DNA of 37,866 nt from Deltaproteobacteria bacterium (GCA_024280485.1 JAJRQB010000032.1:1-37866); one strand, 5' to 3'; positions 23,601 through 37,079 are shown, counted from the first letter of the stretch. Notes: generated by a model from the sequence alone, not told the origin. Numbers and translations: made by a program.

Positions 23601-24697
23601 AAGCGCAAAATATTGTTGAAGAGCAATTAAAAAAACCTTTTCCCGAGGATGAAAGTGAACGTCTGGTCGTGGTACAGGCCGTAATGCAGTTATTGCAATA
23701 CGCCCCTGATGCAGGTTGGCAAACTGTCTGGCCAGCAATTAACAACGATCAAGATTTTGCAGACCTGTTTATCGCCAACCTTTCCAGGCACGAAGTTATC
23801 ATTCCCCGCCTGACCGATGAACAAGCTACGGATCTGTATATCTGGCTACTTCGCAATGAGCCACCCTCAGAAAAAACGAACGATCCATTTAGCTTTAGCG
23901 ATTCCCTTCTTCGGCACCTCAGAGCCCGTGGGAGTAAAGATGCCTGCTTGGGACTTGAAAAAATATCAGCGGCATTTCCTGAAAAAAGCTGGTTAATATA
24001 TAGCCTCCTAGACGCGCAAGCCAACTACCGCCGTTCGTCTTGGCGGCCACCCACAACCAAAGAAATATTATCACTCACTGAAAACAATAATACCCGCCTA
24101 GTTCGTAGTGGTGAAGAGTTGCTGGATGTGATCATTGCTTCCTTGAGACGGCTTGAAGAAAAATTGCATGGAGTTACGCCTTCATCGATATTTTTATGGG
24201 ATACCGACAGAACAAGACCCCGAAATGAAAATGATTTTTCCGATTTCATTGAGATCCACCTCAAGGAAGATCTTTCTAACAGAGGGATTATTGCAAATCG
24301 AGAGGTAGAGTTTAGACGTTTAAGCAAGACCGGTGTAGGCGAGAAAACCGACATTGTTGTCGACGCGATATGCAACGACGGGAATACTTATAATGTTATT
24401 TCTGTGGTCATTGAGAGTAAGGGTTGCTGGAATACCGGCATAAAATCCGCAATGAAGGATCAGCTGAAAAACATGTATCTTATCGATAGCCAGTATCGAT
24501 TTGGCCTATATTTAGTAGGTTGGTTTTTGTGTGATGAGTGGGAAGATTCACACGACCAAAAGAAAAGCACCAAAAGACTGAATATGGATATTGATAACGC
24601 ACAGATTTTTTTCAATGAGCAAGCCATTGAATTGTCGACAGGCGGTCATATTATAAAAGCCGTTGTGATGGACACAGCTCTTCCACGCAAAAAATAA
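20606..24697 (+). CDS. NACHT/STAND ATPase with helical repeats and C-terminal PD-(D/E)XK-like nuclease
   Basis: 1363 aa; the ATG at 20606 follows a GGGG ribosome-like site. A short N-terminal segment (1-50) leads into the P-loop GEPGIGKS (56-63), Walker B LYIFLDSLDE (118-127) and a sensor region RITCRT. GWAHQSYAEYLAAWYL (349-364) matches the NACHT-associated winged-helix end. Residues about 380-1180 are helical repeats of HEAT/TPR character, a likely sensor. The last 150 residues contain D1249 (KTDIVVDA) and E1270-S-K1272 (VVIESKGCWN) followed by a QLK helix, a PD-(D/E)XK nuclease pattern. By analogy with bacterial NACHT and Avs proteins it would sense phage and cut nucleic acid. Such proteins usually have an N-terminal effector, so a C-terminal one is unusual. 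It seems to be a single-gene unit. Confidence 0.85.
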   Translation: MNRYDWKRFWCQRTGGFSLQDEGYLFDPDGEYGAIYNPDVKTFAEIDNYPVLALLGEPGIGKSFALEQMIESTREKVSLDNGHVLALNLNSYASESRLERKIFESLEFKAWHQGDGPLYIFLDSLDECLLSIPTISRLLATEFNEYPCDNLFFRITCRTLVWPDGLESSLCDHWGEENVAVFELTPLRRIDVTNAVTANNLDPVQFTQEIKDRDVVPFAIKPLTLKMLIDIFKQNDNLPNTKKDIFHKGCLLLAEESSNSRSDAQQLGKLNPLQRLIIAARIAALTIYGGKTSIWLGTDYEAEIETDLTLTSMAGAEICSGTMLEVTPTSLRETLDTGLFTARGQQRIGWAHQSYAEYLAAWYLSHRNVGLKQIITLFCHPESFGKKLIPQLTETAAWLGSIDNDFFSHLMTIDPETLLMSDFGAVANKDKENLIEQLLLRYESGEAVDSDWDLKGHYCKLVHPGLAEQLQPYIVSSTFGRIVRRVAIEIADACNLESLQNELLTIALEVDEEEHIRNSATRAICNFNNKEICQQLKPLAFGEAGDDPDDQLKGKALSVLWPKSITAEELFFCLTPPKNKNLIGSYHMFMSEGIAQGFSAANVTTALAWVEGLSGTLCEDFPHRKLIQGILAKSLDLLSQPGVPNAFVRCLLALTKKYKYEPLRKVLGPAEDQKRYQIIEEIFSLLESGLVSPGGYEYSSAQLLSTKDVPWLIERRRREQSVIIREKIADIIEYLYVYEQADLILTACVQDAVLAEKFKNIRDAVALESPEADEMRSRAKATESEREKIHPTPLMRVYANLEQTEAGNADAWCDLLFNMGLDEYGYGTWPNKDIRNEECWNNLGEEGKQRIIVAAKRYILKGTPNLEPLFTTSYKISTVASDFALRLLNNEDPAFAIQLDVSILEKWAAVIFYFAQDGEELSTSLLQKLHQSSPNAIAKVVTKIIDTDKQGHFLSLHQAKSVWSEQLSDIALAKVRGCDLSSRMRDQILEILLQQGIVEAQNIVEEQLKKPFPEDESERLVVVQAVMQLLQYAPDAGWQTVWPAINNDQDFADLFIANLSRHEVIIPRLTDEQATDLYIWLLRNEPPSEKTNDPFSFSDSLLRHLRARGSKDACLGLEKISAAFPEKSWLIYSLLDAQANYRRSSWRPPTTKEILSLTENNNTRLVRSGEELLDVIIASLRRLEEKLHGVTPSSIFLWDTDRTRPRNENDFSDFIEIHLKEDLSNRGIIANREVEFRRLSKTGVGEKTDIVVDAICNDGNTYNVISVVIESKGCWNTGIKSAMKDQLKNMYLIDSQYRFGLYLVGWFLCDEWEDSHDQKKSTKRLNMDIDNAQIFFNEQAIELSTGGHIIKAVVMDTALPRKK

Positions 24698-24945
24698 AAT
24701 GCAATGATACGTAAAGGCTACGGGGTCTTGCTATGTTGCTGTTTTAAAATTCACGATTATGGAATGACAACAGATCCCTCTCGATAAGGGGTGGGCTTGG
24801 AAGGTTGATAACTCTTTTGCTTCCCGCTACTCTCTGTATCCGTGCAATCCAGCATTAAACATCAGAAGTTGGAGGTTTCACCTCTGGCCACACCTCCACT
24901 GGGGTCAGTACAGATAAAGTCCCACACATCAACAGAAAGCCAAAC

Positions 24946-25647
24946 ATGGAAAATATCAACAAATCACTCTCTAGCGCCGAAATTGATGAGCTCGATAACT
25001 TCCTGATGTCTGACGCGACTCCCGAAGAGTGCATGGACGTTGTCACTCTGGATGGTTTTTTGACTGCAATTGTCATCGGTCCGGAAGTCGTGCCACCAAG
25101 CAAGTGGCTGCCGCTGGTCTGGGATGAGACCGGTGAAGAAGAGATGGTTTGGGAGTCCGATGCACAGTTCCAAAAGTATATCGGCTTACTGATGCGTCAC
25201 ATGAACGGCATTGCCGGTCAATTTCAGCAGGCTCCGGAAGATTTCGAGGCGATCACGTTTGAAAGGAAGATTAAGGGCAAGGCCATCAGGGTTTTTGACG
25301 ACTGGTGTTACGGTTTCATGCGGGTTGTGATGATGCACGTCAAGGACTGGGAACCGCTGTTAACTGATGATGAAAGCGTAGTTGCGATGTCGATGGTCAC
25401 CCTATACGGCACAGAAGGGGGTTGGGATGAACTGGAGAATAACCCGGAACTGAAAGCTGAACATGACAAGCATGCCGAACTGCTGGAACCAAGTGTCAGG
25501 GCGATTCACGAGTTTTGGCTGAACAGGAGAACTGTACCGACGGTGATGCCTGCCAAAAGCGTCAAGATTGGCCGTAATGAACCCTGCCCCTGCGGAAGCG
25601 GCAAGAAATATAAGAAATGCTGCGCCAAAGTCGTGCCGATCTCTTAA
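24946..25647 (+). CDS. YecA/UPF0149-family protein with SEC-C zinc motif
   Basis: 233 aa. Residues about 8-190 follow the UPF0149 pattern ([35 protein letters not shown]). The C-terminus is a SEC-C motif: [17 protein letters not shown], a zinc-binding segment like that at the end of SecA. YecA proteins of this type bind metal and can associate with ribosomes; the exact role is unclear. The ribosome site is poor. It lies 248 bases after the NACHT gene and 174 before alaS, so it may be either the right edge of the island or part of the core genome. Confidence 0.88.
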   Translation: MENINKSLSSAEIDELDNFLMSDATPEECMDVVTLDGFLTAIVIGPEVVPPSKWLPLVWDETGEEEMVWESDAQFQKYIGLLMRHMNGIAGQFQQAPEDFEAITFERKIKGKAIRVFDDWCYGFMRVVMMHVKDWEPLLTDDESVVAMSMVTLYGTEGGWDELENNPELKAEHDKHAELLEPSVRAIHEFWLNRRTVPTVMPAKSVKIGRNEPCPCGSGKKYKKCCAKVVPIS

Positions 25648-25821
25648 TAATCCAGACTGCCCTGTCTACAGCTGCTCATCCCTTCCAAATATTGACTACA
25701 AATCGAAAAATTCGCCTCTATTTCCCGCAAAGCCCTTTTCATGGGCTGCATCTTCAATTATCATGCAAAATTCACAAAATCATTCGCTGACTGATCGGCA
25801 TTCGCAAAAAGGATTCAAACG

Positions 25822-28464
25822 ATGACAGGTTCAGAAATTCGCGCCAGCTTTCTCAAGTTTTTTGCCGACCGTGGTCACACCATTGTCTCGTCCTCATCGC
25901 TGGTGCCGCATAACGACCCGACCCTGCTCTTTACCAATGCGGGGATGAACCAATTCAAAGACTGCTTCCTTGGGGACGAGAAACGTGACTATGTTCGCGC
26001 CTGTTCTTCACAGAAATGCGTACGCGCTGGCGGCAAGCATAACGACCTGGAAAATGTTGGCCGCACTGCGCGGCATCACACCTTTTTTGAGATGCTTGGC
26101 AATTTTTCCTTCGGTGACTATTTCAAAAAAGAGGCAATCGCCTACGCCTGGGAATTTCTGACCAAAGATATGGGTCTCGATACAGATCGACTCTACGTTT
26201 CGGTCTACACCACCGACGACGAGGCCGCCGATATCTGGCATCAGCAGGAAGGCGTTCCCAAAGAGAGAATCTTCCGTTTCGAAGAGGACAACTTCTGGTC
26301 GATGGGCGACACTGGCCCCTGTGGTCCCTGCTCGGAAATATTCTACGACAACGGTCCCGAAGTCGGTTGTGACTCTCCCGACTGCACCGTCGGCTGTGAC
26401 TGCGACCGCTATATGGAAATCTGGAACAATGTCTTCATGCAGTTTAACCGCCAGCCTGATGGCGAGCTACTTCCACTACCGAAACCAGCCGTTGATACCG
26501 GCATGGGCCTTGAGAGAATCACCACCGTTGTACAGGGCAAGCAGTCAAACTACGACACCGATCTGCTCCGCGCGATCATTGCCAACATCGAAAAACTTTC
26601 GGGCAAAACCTACGGCGACCTTGAAGAGAATGATGTTTCGATGCGGGTCATGGCCGATCATAGTCGCGCCACCGCCTATCTGATCGCCGATGGCGTCATG
26701 CCCTCGAATGAAGGACGTGGCTACGTGCTGCGACGAATCATGCGTCGGGCGATGCGTCACGCCAAGATGCTTGGCTTCGAAGATCCGGTCTTGTTCAAAA
26801 CCGCCGTCTATGTTCTCGAATTCATGGATCAGGCCTTCCCCGAAGAGGCCAAACGTAAGGATTTTGTCGCTAAGGTTGTCGAGAATGAAGAGGAGCGTTT
26901 TATCCAGACTCTGGGCAACGGCCTGCGGATCCTGCAGGATGAAATTGCCAAACTGGCCGAACAAAAACAAAAAACGATCCCCGGTGAAACAGTTTTTAAA
27001 CTTTACGATACCTACGGTTTTCCAGTCGACCTGACTGCGGATATCGTCGAGAAGGATGGCTACATCCTCGATGAGGCCGGCTTTGAAGTCTGCATGGATG
27101 AGCAGCGTAAAAAAGCCCGCGCCCACTGGAAAGGTTCGGGTGAAGAAGCGGTATCGGCCATTTACAAAAAACTCGTTGATCAAGGGGTCCATTCAACCTT
27201 CAGCGGTTATGAACTTCTGGAAGATCAAAGTCAGGTATTGACCCTGCTCCGCGAAGGCGAATTAGTCGACGAGGCGGCTTGTGGTGAAACAGTCGAGGTT
27301 ATCTGCGCGACGACACCCTGCTACGGTGAATCGGGCGGACAAGTTGGCGACAGTGGCAGCATCACCTGCAACGAAGCAAGTCTGCGGATTATCGAAACCC
27401 GCAAACCTCTTCCTGACCTGCTGGTCCATAATTGTGAAGTTGTTACCGGCGCAATTCAGAAAGGCGCCAAGGTAGAAATCAAAGTCGATGCAGAGCGTCG
27501 ATTGCAAATTGTTCGCAACCACACTGCGACCCACCTGTTGCAATCTGCCCTGCAAAAAATTCTCGGCGACCACATCAAACAGGCCGGTTCACTGGTTACT
27601 CCGGAACGGCTGCGCTTCGACTTCACCCACTTCTCACCGGTGAGCAATCAGGAACTGCAACAAATCGAGGAGCTGGTCAACACCGAGATCCGCCGCAATA
27701 ACGCGGTGTCGAGCCGGGAAATGGCGGCGGACGCAGCAAAAGAAGCCGGGGCCATGGCCCTTTTCGGTGAAAAATATGGAGATCTGGTTCGGGTTGTCGA
27801 GGTTGGTGACTTCTCGATGGAACTCTGCGGTGGCATTCATGTCTCGGCCGCTGGGGATATCGGCCTATTTCGCATCCTCAGTGAAGGCGGCATAGCTGCG
27901 GGTGTGCGGCGGATCGAGGCCATCACTGGTGACACCGCCCTGGGTCAGGTTCATCAGCAACAACAAACACTCAACCAACTCGGTCAATTGCTCAAGACCG
28001 ATCCGGCAAATCTGGAACAACGGTTGCAGAAGCTTCTTGAGCAGCAACGTCATCTTGAAAAAGAGCTGGGCCAACTCCAGGCAAAAGCCAACGCCGATCT
28101 CGGCGGTGATCTTATATCTCAGGCTCAGGATGTCGATGGGGTTAAGCTTCTGGCGGTACGCATTGATGGTAGCGATGGCAAACAGCTGCGTGAACTGTCA
28201 GACCAACTCAAGGATAAACTGATTTCAGGGGTTATAGTCCTGGTTGGGTCCTGCGATGACAAAATTCCCTTGTTGGTCGTCGTCACCAAAGATTTGACCG
28301 GGCAGCTTGCAGCAGGAAACTTGATCAAACCCCTTGCCGAAATTATTGGTGGTCGTGGTGGCGGACGTCCAGACATGGCACAAGCTGGCGGCAAAGACGC
28401 AGGACAGATCGACAAACTCCTGGCAGCAGCCCCGGAACAGCTCAAGATATTATTGAACAGCTAA
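25822..28464 (+). CDS. alaS: Alanyl-tRNA synthetase
   Basis: 880 aa, full length. Start [20 protein letters not shown] with AAGGA upstream. The class II catalytic core ([38 protein letters not shown]), the editing domain with zinc ligands HTATH (about 567) and CGGIH, and the C-terminal DHHA1-like glycine-rich end ([15 protein letters not shown]) are all present. It charges tRNA-Ala and clears mischarged Ser and Gly. In many bacteria it follows recX; here it is separated by the defence island. A hairpin follows the stop. Confidence 0.98.
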   Translation: MTGSEIRASFLKFFADRGHTIVSSSSLVPHNDPTLLFTNAGMNQFKDCFLGDEKRDYVRACSSQKCVRAGGKHNDLENVGRTARHHTFFEMLGNFSFGDYFKKEAIAYAWEFLTKDMGLDTDRLYVSVYTTDDEAADIWHQQEGVPKERIFRFEEDNFWSMGDTGPCGPCSEIFYDNGPEVGCDSPDCTVGCDCDRYMEIWNNVFMQFNRQPDGELLPLPKPAVDTGMGLERITTVVQGKQSNYDTDLLRAIIANIEKLSGKTYGDLEENDVSMRVMADHSRATAYLIADGVMPSNEGRGYVLRRIMRRAMRHAKMLGFEDPVLFKTAVYVLEFMDQAFPEEAKRKDFVAKVVENEEERFIQTLGNGLRILQDEIAKLAEQKQKTIPGETVFKLYDTYGFPVDLTADIVEKDGYILDEAGFEVCMDEQRKKARAHWKGSGEEAVSAIYKKLVDQGVHSTFSGYELLEDQSQVLTLLREGELVDEAACGETVEVICATTPCYGESGGQVGDSGSITCNEASLRIIETRKPLPDLLVHNCEVVTGAIQKGAKVEIKVDAERRLQIVRNHTATHLLQSALQKILGDHIKQAGSLVTPERLRFDFTHFSPVSNQELQQIEELVNTEIRRNNAVSSREMAADAAKEAGAMALFGEKYGDLVRVVEVGDFSMELCGGIHVSAAGDIGLFRILSEGGIAAGVRRIEAITGDTALGQVHQQQQTLNQLGQLLKTDPANLEQRLQKLLEQQRHLEKELGQLQAKANADLGGDLISQAQDVDGVKLLAVRIDGSDGKQLRELSDQLKDKLISGVIVLVGSCDDKIPLLVVVTKDLTGQLAAGNLIKPLAEIIGGRGGGRPDMAQAGGKDAGQIDKLLAAAPEQLKILLNS

Positions 28465-28474
28465 AAAACTGGAA

Positions 28475-28519
28475 ACAACGTCAAGGCCAGACATCCCACT
28501 GGTCTTGGACTGTCGTTGT
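28475..28519 (+). terminator. Long imperfect hairpin after alaS
   Basis: ACAACG (28475-28480) pairs with CGTTGT (28514-28519), and inside it CAAGGCCAG pairs with CTGGTCTTG with one G-T pair. There is no U-run, so it may be a processing or weak termination structure. Confidence 0.35.
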
Positions 28520-28559
28520 GACACAGCATTGCTACTGAGCATTTCAGTAAGGGTCGACC

Positions 28560-28907
28560 ATGAAACCTGGGGCAATAATTCATACCGCTGAGCAGGAAGA
28601 ATACTGTCACCCCAAACATGATCGTTTTTTCCTGCGCGATGTCGTCACCGCCCTGGAGAACGCTGATCTTTCGGTTCATCGCGGCAGGATTGAAGTTGGC
28701 GGTGAGATTTGTCCGCACCCTCATGACGTGCAGACCGAAACTTTCTATATCCTCTCCGGTGAGGCAATCTGTACCATCGGCGAAAAAACCTATCAGGTCT
28801 TCGCCGGTCACTGCTGCGTTGCCCCGGCCGGTACGATTCACGGCTTAAAAAATTCTGGAGACCAACCGGTCGAGTTACTGGCAATTTTCACCCCGCCACT
28901 GAAGTAA
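28560..28907 (+). CDS. Small cupin-domain protein
   Basis: 115 aa, start MKPGAIIHTAEQEEYCHPKH. A single cupin barrel is indicated by motif 1 (G-x5-HPHDVQTETFYILSGE, with two His and a Glu as likely metal ligands) and motif 2 (GHCCVAPAGTIHGLKNSG, His ligand). Small cupins of this type bind metal and may act as isomerases, dioxygenases or ligand binders; the substrate cannot be inferred. It lies between alaS and a hybrid kinase and may be co-transcribed with the latter (22-base gap). Confidence 0.88.
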   Translation: MKPGAIIHTAEQEEYCHPKHDRFFLRDVVTALENADLSVHRGRIEVGGEICPHPHDVQTETFYILSGEAICTIGEKTYQVFAGHCCVAPAGTIHGLKNSGDQPVELLAIFTPPLK

Positions 28908-28929
28908 GGCGGTTAATCGGAGTCGCTTC

Positions 28930-30060
28930 GTGAAACTGGAACATCATACACAGCCAGAGATGACCCTCGAGCAGGAGGGGAAAACCCTGCTGATCGTCGA
29001 CGACGAACCGATCATCCGCGATCTCTGTGCCCGTGCCCTCAAAGGATTTAAAATCCTTCAGGCAAACGATGGCCAAGAAGCAATTGAACTGCTGAGGCAA
29101 CAAGCAATTGACGTTGTTCTAACCGATGTGATGATGCCGCGACTCAACGGATTAGATCTGCTCCGTCAGGTCAAGGAAGAGACCCCCGATCAAATAGTCA
29201 TCCTGATGACCGGCTACACCGAAAAAGAAGTTATCCTGCAGGCACTAAAAGCTGGTGCCGATGAATTTATCAGCAAGCCCCTCAATCTCCTGCAACTACG
29301 GACCACGATCGACAAGATCCTCGAGAAGCAACACCTGCGGCAACAGCTCGCCAGCCTGCAGCAGGCAGACAAGCTAAAGAGTGAATTTCTAGGGCTCATT
29401 TCTCACAAGTTGAAGACCCCGGCCACGGCGATTTCACTCTTTATCCAGAATATTGGCGACGGTATCATGGACCCTGAAGACCCAGGATTCCGTACGGTTC
29501 TCGGTATGGTCCAGGCAGAAACCCTGCACCTGGAGCACTTGATTCAGGACTTGCTTTACTTCAGTCAGTTCATCCTCAATGACAAGCCCGCCCAACTGCA
29601 ACAGATTGAACTTGGCAAGATTGCCCGCCAGGTCTGTAGCAACATGGAACCCCTGGCCACCGCTAAACAACTTAAATTTGAAGTTAAGATTAACGTTCCC
29701 TTTTCACCGGAACCGCTCAATCTGGACCGCGAGAGAATCTCATTCATCCTCCGGGCTCTACTCGATAACGCAATTAAATTCACCCCTGAAGGTGGCTCGA
29801 TCCTCCTCGAAGGAAGTTTGATCGATCAAGATGCAATTCTATGCATCCGTGATACCGGGCCGGGTATCCCCAAGGCAGAACTGACCAAGATTTTCTCGAA
29901 GTTTTACCAGGTAGACCCATCCAATAGCGGGCAAGTTCGCGGTTTTGGACTTGGGCTTTACTACGCACGTGAATTTGCCCGCTCTATGGGCGGTGAGCTG
30001 AGCATCGAAAGCAGCCAAAGTCTCGGCACTGTTGCCACCATCAAGCTTCCGCACAACTGA
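28930..30060 (+). CDS. Receiver-histidine kinase hybrid (REC-HisKA-HATPase)
   Basis: 376 aa, GTG start at 28930 with a modest CGGAG site. The N-terminal receiver has D24-D25, phosphoacceptor D66 (VVLTDVMMP) and K116 (ISKPLN). A short helix leads to HisKA with H159 in LISHKLKTPATA, where the usual HELRTP acidic residue is Lys. The HATPase domain has LLDNAIKFTPEGG, DTGPGIP and GFGLGLYYAREF. There is no transmembrane segment or output domain, so it is a cytoplasmic kinase whose activity is probably gated by phosphorylation of its own receiver by another kinase. Partner proteins are not in the window. Confidence 0.92.
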   Translation: MKLEHHTQPEMTLEQEGKTLLIVDDEPIIRDLCARALKGFKILQANDGQEAIELLRQQAIDVVLTDVMMPRLNGLDLLRQVKEETPDQIVILMTGYTEKEVILQALKAGADEFISKPLNLLQLRTTIDKILEKQHLRQQLASLQQADKLKSEFLGLISHKLKTPATAISLFIQNIGDGIMDPEDPGFRTVLGMVQAETLHLEHLIQDLLYFSQFILNDKPAQLQQIELGKIARQVCSNMEPLATAKQLKFEVKINVPFSPEPLNLDRERISFILRALLDNAIKFTPEGGSILLEGSLIDQDAILCIRDTGPGIPKAELTKIFSKFYQVDPSNSGQVRGFGLGLYYAREFARSMGGELSIESSQSLGTVATIKLPHN

Positions 30061-30173
30061 CCCCCTTTTCCAGCCTTACTATCCCGCTAAACCTTTTATT
30101 CCGCCACTCTTTTGTGCTATATGTCATCTTTTGTCTTGCCTGAGGTTTTTCCTTAGCGGGGAGCGTTGATCAT

Positions 30174-30700
30174 ATGTTCAAAGGAACCACAATCTGCTGT
30201 GTGCGCCGTGACAATCTGGTGGCTCTTGGTGGCGATGGCCAGGTCACTCTTGGTAACACGGTGATGAAGCATAGCGCACGTAAAATTCGTCGTCTCTATC
30301 AAGAGAAAGTTCTGGCTGGTTTTGCTGGCAGTACCGCCGATGCCTTTACTCTGTTTGAGAAGTTCGAGGCCAAACTGCAGGAGCACCGTGGCAACCTGCC
30401 GCGTGCAGCTGTCAGTCTGGCAAAGGATTGGCGTACCGACAAGTTCTTGCGCAAGCTTGAGGCACTGTTGATCGTTGCCGACAAAGAGAATACCCTGGTG
30501 ATTTCAGGGGCGGGAGATGTCATCGAACCGGATGATGGTGTCGCGGCTATCGGCTCCGGGGGCAGCTTTGCCCTGGCTGCCGCACGTGCCTTACTGGCTG
30601 ACACCGAACTGCCACCTGCGGTTATTATTGATAAAGCCCTGCATATTGCGGCCGATATCTGCATTTACACCAATGACCATATTGCCGTTGAGGAACTATC

Positions 30701-30704
<4 letters not shown>
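30174..30704 (+). CDS. hslV: ATP-dependent protease proteolytic subunit HslV
   Basis: 176 aa, with GGGGAG upstream. Begins [12 protein letters not shown], and processing exposes the catalytic T5 (after MFKG). [51 protein letters not shown] and DICIYTND are conserved. HslV forms the two-ring peptidase core of the HslUV complex. The stop overlaps the hslU start, so the two subunits are translationally coupled. Confidence 0.97.
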
Positions 30705-32029
<1,325 letters not shown>

Positions 32030-32090
32030 ATAGAGGTGCGAAATGAGGAACACGAGACGAGAAAACAACTCTCATCTTTCGTGACTCTAA

Positions 32091-34203
<2,113 letters not shown>

Positions 34204-34207
<4 letters not shown>

Positions 34208-35127
34208 AAAAGGACTTTCTCTGTCTTTCAGACTGGACGCGGGAAGAACTTGAAGCGATGTTTGATCTCTGTCGTGATCTGAAAGTCAAAACAAAGGCAG
34301 GCACTCCACACCATCTGCTTGACGGCCAGACCCTGGCGATGATTTTTGAAAAAAGCTCGACACGCACCAGAATCAGCTTTGAGGTCGGCATGTTTCAGCT
34401 TGGTGGCCATGCGCTCTTTCTCCATTCCGAGACAACCCAAATGGGACGCGGTGAACCAATCAGGGACACCGCACGGGTCATGAGCGGTTACTGCGACGGG
34501 ATCATGATCCGTACCTTCTCGCAGACCGCGATTGAAGAGTTGGCCAGGATGTCGAGTATTCCGGTTATTAACGGCCTGACCGACATGTACCACCCTTGCC
34601 AGATCATGGCCGATCTGTTCACGGTTATTGAACACAAAGAGAACTATCGCGACCTGAAGTACTGTTGGATTGGCGATGGCAACAACATGGCCAACAGTTG
34701 GATCAACGCCGCAAGCGTCTTTGGTTTCGAGCTCCGGGTTGCAACCCCGATAGGCTACGATCCGGATGCCGAGATTGTTGCGCGAGCTGAAAAAGCCGGA
34801 GCGAAGATTCTCTACACCAATGATCCAGTCGAAGCGGTACGCGGTGCGGATGTTCTGAACACCGACGTCTGGGCGAGTATGGGGCAGGAAAACGAGCAGC
34901 AAGAACGCGAAAAAGCCTTTGCCGGCTACCAGATCAACGATGAACTTGTCGCCCTGGCTGACAAAGATTGCGTCGTCATGCACTGTCTTCCGGCCCATCG
35001 AGGCGAAGAGATTACCGACAGCATCATCGAAGGCCGACACTCCATCATCTTCGATGAAGCAGAGAACCGACTGCATGTGCAAAAAGCGATCATGGCGACT
35101 CTTATGGAGAGGGCATCATGCAACTGA
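34204..35127 (+). CDS. argF: Ornithine carbamoyltransferase
   Basis: 307 aa. The carbamoyl-phosphate binding motif STRTRISFE, the HPCQIMADL loop, the ornithine-binding region and the HCLPAHRGEE motif with catalytic Cys are present. It produces citrulline from ornithine and carbamoyl phosphate. AGGT ribosome-like bases lie inside argD, and the ATG overlaps the argD stop. It overlaps the following zinc ribbon/RDD gene by 10 bases. Confidence 0.97.
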
Positions 35128-35822
35128 TCTGCCCACATTGTCAGTTCAGCAAAGAAGTCCCGGTCGCAAAATTGCCGGCAAAGCCGACCCAGGTCTCCTG
35201 CCCACAATGCAAGGGACGTTTCGCCCTGCCAGAGCATGATGCAGAGAGCTCAAACCGACCGCGCATCAACTGTCCGGTTTGCGATTTTGAACAACTTGAA
35301 AGCGATGCCTGCTCTTCCTGTGGCCTTATTTATGCCAAGTACCACTCAGCACAGCATCAGGAGGTGTCGGCAGGCCTGGCTGAAAATAGACTGAGCGCTC
35401 TGGCCGATAGACCAAAAGCTGGCTTCTGGTTGCGACTGGTAGCAATCATGATCGATTGTTTTCTGGTCTTTCTGATCCAGGTCGTCTTCGGCATCTTGCT
35501 GGCCTTCGCCAGCAGCGGCGGGATCAACTGGGATAGTTCAACATCTGCGTTGCTGCAGCTTTTTTCTACAGTTGTCAGCCTCTTTTACTGGATTTTCTTT
35601 ACCGGCAACTGTGGCCAGACTCCGGGTAAAATGTTGTTGCGTATCCAGGTTGTTCGTGTCGATGGCGGCAACCTTGGCTATGGAAAAGCATTTTACCGCG
35701 AGGTGGTTGGCAAGTTCCTCTCGGGAATTATCTTCACCATCGGCTATCTTATGGCGGCCTTCGATGATCAGAAACAAGGCCTGCACGACCGCATGGCAAA
35801 AACCTACGTTATTAAACTATAA
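35118..35822 (+). CDS. Zinc-ribbon and RDD-domain membrane protein
   Basis: 234 aa. The N-terminus has a zinc ribbon of MJ0042 type (CPHC at 5-8, then CPQC), followed by a second Cys pair set (CPVC, CSSC). Residues from about 100 form an RDD domain: GFWLRLVAIMIDCFLVFLI, a second membrane helix (LLQLFSTVVSLFYWIFF) and GQTPGKMLLRIQVV, then a third hydrophobic segment. RDD proteins are small inner-membrane proteins, some proposed as transporters or ion exchangers; the function here is unknown. It is embedded between argF (10-base overlap) and argG (36-base gap), so it is transcribed with the arginine genes without an obvious role in the pathway. Confidence 0.9.
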   Translation: MQLICPHCQFSKEVPVAKLPAKPTQVSCPQCKGRFALPEHDAESSNRPRINCPVCDFEQLESDACSSCGLIYAKYHSAQHQEVSAGLAENRLSALADRPKAGFWLRLVAIMIDCFLVFLIQVVFGILLAFASSGGINWDSSTSALLQLFSTVVSLFYWIFFTGNCGQTPGKMLLRIQVVRVDGGNLGYGKAFYREVVGKFLSGIIFTIGYLMAAFDDQKQGLHDRMAKTYVIKL

Positions 35823-35858
35823 AAAGCACTCTTAGCGTCTTTTCAGGAGAACAAAACG

Positions 35859-37079
35859 ATGAGCAAACATGGTCAAATCAAAAAAGCGGTACTCGCCTAT
35901 TCGGGCGGATTGGATACCTCAATCATCCTCAAGTGGCTGATTGAGGAATATGGCTGTGAAGTGGTCGCCTTCTCGGCAGACCTGGGACAGGCGGAAGAAC
36001 TTGACCACATCCCTGAGAAAGCCAAAAACACTGGCGCCTGTGCCTGCTACATTGAAGATTTGCGTGAAGAATTCGTCCGCGATTTTGTCTTCCCGATGTT
36101 CCGCGCCAACGCCATCTATGAAGGTCGCTATTTCCTCGGCACCTCGATTGCGCGCCCACTCATCGCCAAGAAACAAATGGAAATTGCTAAAGCAGAAGGT
36201 GCTGACGCGGTCTCCCACGGCGCGACCGGCAAAGGCAACGACCAGGTTCGTTTTGAACTTGCCTACTATCACTTCGATCCCGCAGTCAAAGTCATCGCCC
36301 CGTGGCGCGAATGGGACCTGAACAGCCGTACAGCTCTTGAAGAATACGCCAAGAAGCATGGTATTCCGGTACCTACCAGCAAAAAGAACCCATGGAGCAG
36401 CGACCGTAACCTGCTACACATCTCTTTCGAAGGAGACCTGCTCGAAGATCCATGGGCCGAAGCTCCGGAACATATGTATGTACTCAGCGTTGCTCCAGAA
36501 GCAGCACCAGACACTCCTGAGTATGTCGAAATAGATTTCAAGAACGGTGACCCGGTTGCCATCAACGGAGAGCAACTCTCCCCTGCCAACCTGCTGGCCA
36601 AACTGAATGAGTTAGGTGGCAAGCATGGTATCGGACGCATCGACCTGATGGAAAACCGTTTCGTCGGCATGAAGAGTCGCGGCGTCTATGAGACCCCCGG
36701 TGGCACGATTCTCGAGGAAGCCCACCGCGGTGTCGAATCGATCACCATGGACCGCGAAGTGATGCATCTGCGTGATTCTTTGATCCCGCGCTACGCAGAG
36801 ATGGTCTACAACGGCTTCTGGTTCGCCCCCGAACGTGAAGCGCTACAGGCACTGATCGACGATACCCAAAAGACCGTCAACGGTAAGGCCCGCGTCAAGC
36901 TCTACAAAGGGCACTGTCGAGTCGTTGGCCGTCAATCCGATACAGACAGCCTGTTCAATGTCGCGTTTGCCACTTTCGAAGCGGACGATGTCTACAACCA
37001 GGCCGACGCAGAAGGATTCATCAAGATCAATTCCCTGCGTCTGCGCATCCGTAGCATGATGGAACAGAACCGTAAGTAA
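35859..37079 (+). CDS. argG: Argininosuccinate synthase
   Basis: 406 aa, with AGGAG before the ATG. The ATP pyrophosphatase loop [23 protein letters not shown], and the substrate-binding segment [17 protein letters not shown] are present. It condenses citrulline with aspartate using ATP. The sequence is full length and regular. argH follows after 76 bases. Confidence 0.98.
   Translation: MSKHGQIKKAVLAYSGGLDTSIILKWLIEEYGCEVVAFSADLGQAEELDHIPEKAKNTGACACYIEDLREEFVRDFVFPMFRANAIYEGRYFLGTSIARPLIAKKQMEIAKAEGADAVSHGATGKGNDQVRFELAYYHFDPAVKVIAPWREWDLNSRTALEEYAKKHGIPVPTSKKNPWSSDRNLLHISFEGDLLEDPWAEAPEHMYVLSVAPEAAPDTPEYVEIDFKNGDPVAINGEQLSPANLLAKLNELGGKHGIGRIDLMENRFVGMKSRGVYETPGGTILEEAHRGVESITMDREVMHLRDSLIPRYAEMVYNGFWFAPEREALQALIDDTQKTVNGKARVKLYKGHCRVVGRQSDTDSLFNVAFATFEADDVYNQADAEGFIKINSLRLRIRSMMEQNRK

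Noticed and set aside
26545-27192. 215-codon open frame antisense to alaS
   Set aside because: Shadow frame of a clearly coding gene in GC-rich third-position sequence.
34228-35082. 284-codon open frame antisense to argF
   Set aside because: It lies wholly within argF, has no ribosome site and no family resemblance; argF is unambiguous.
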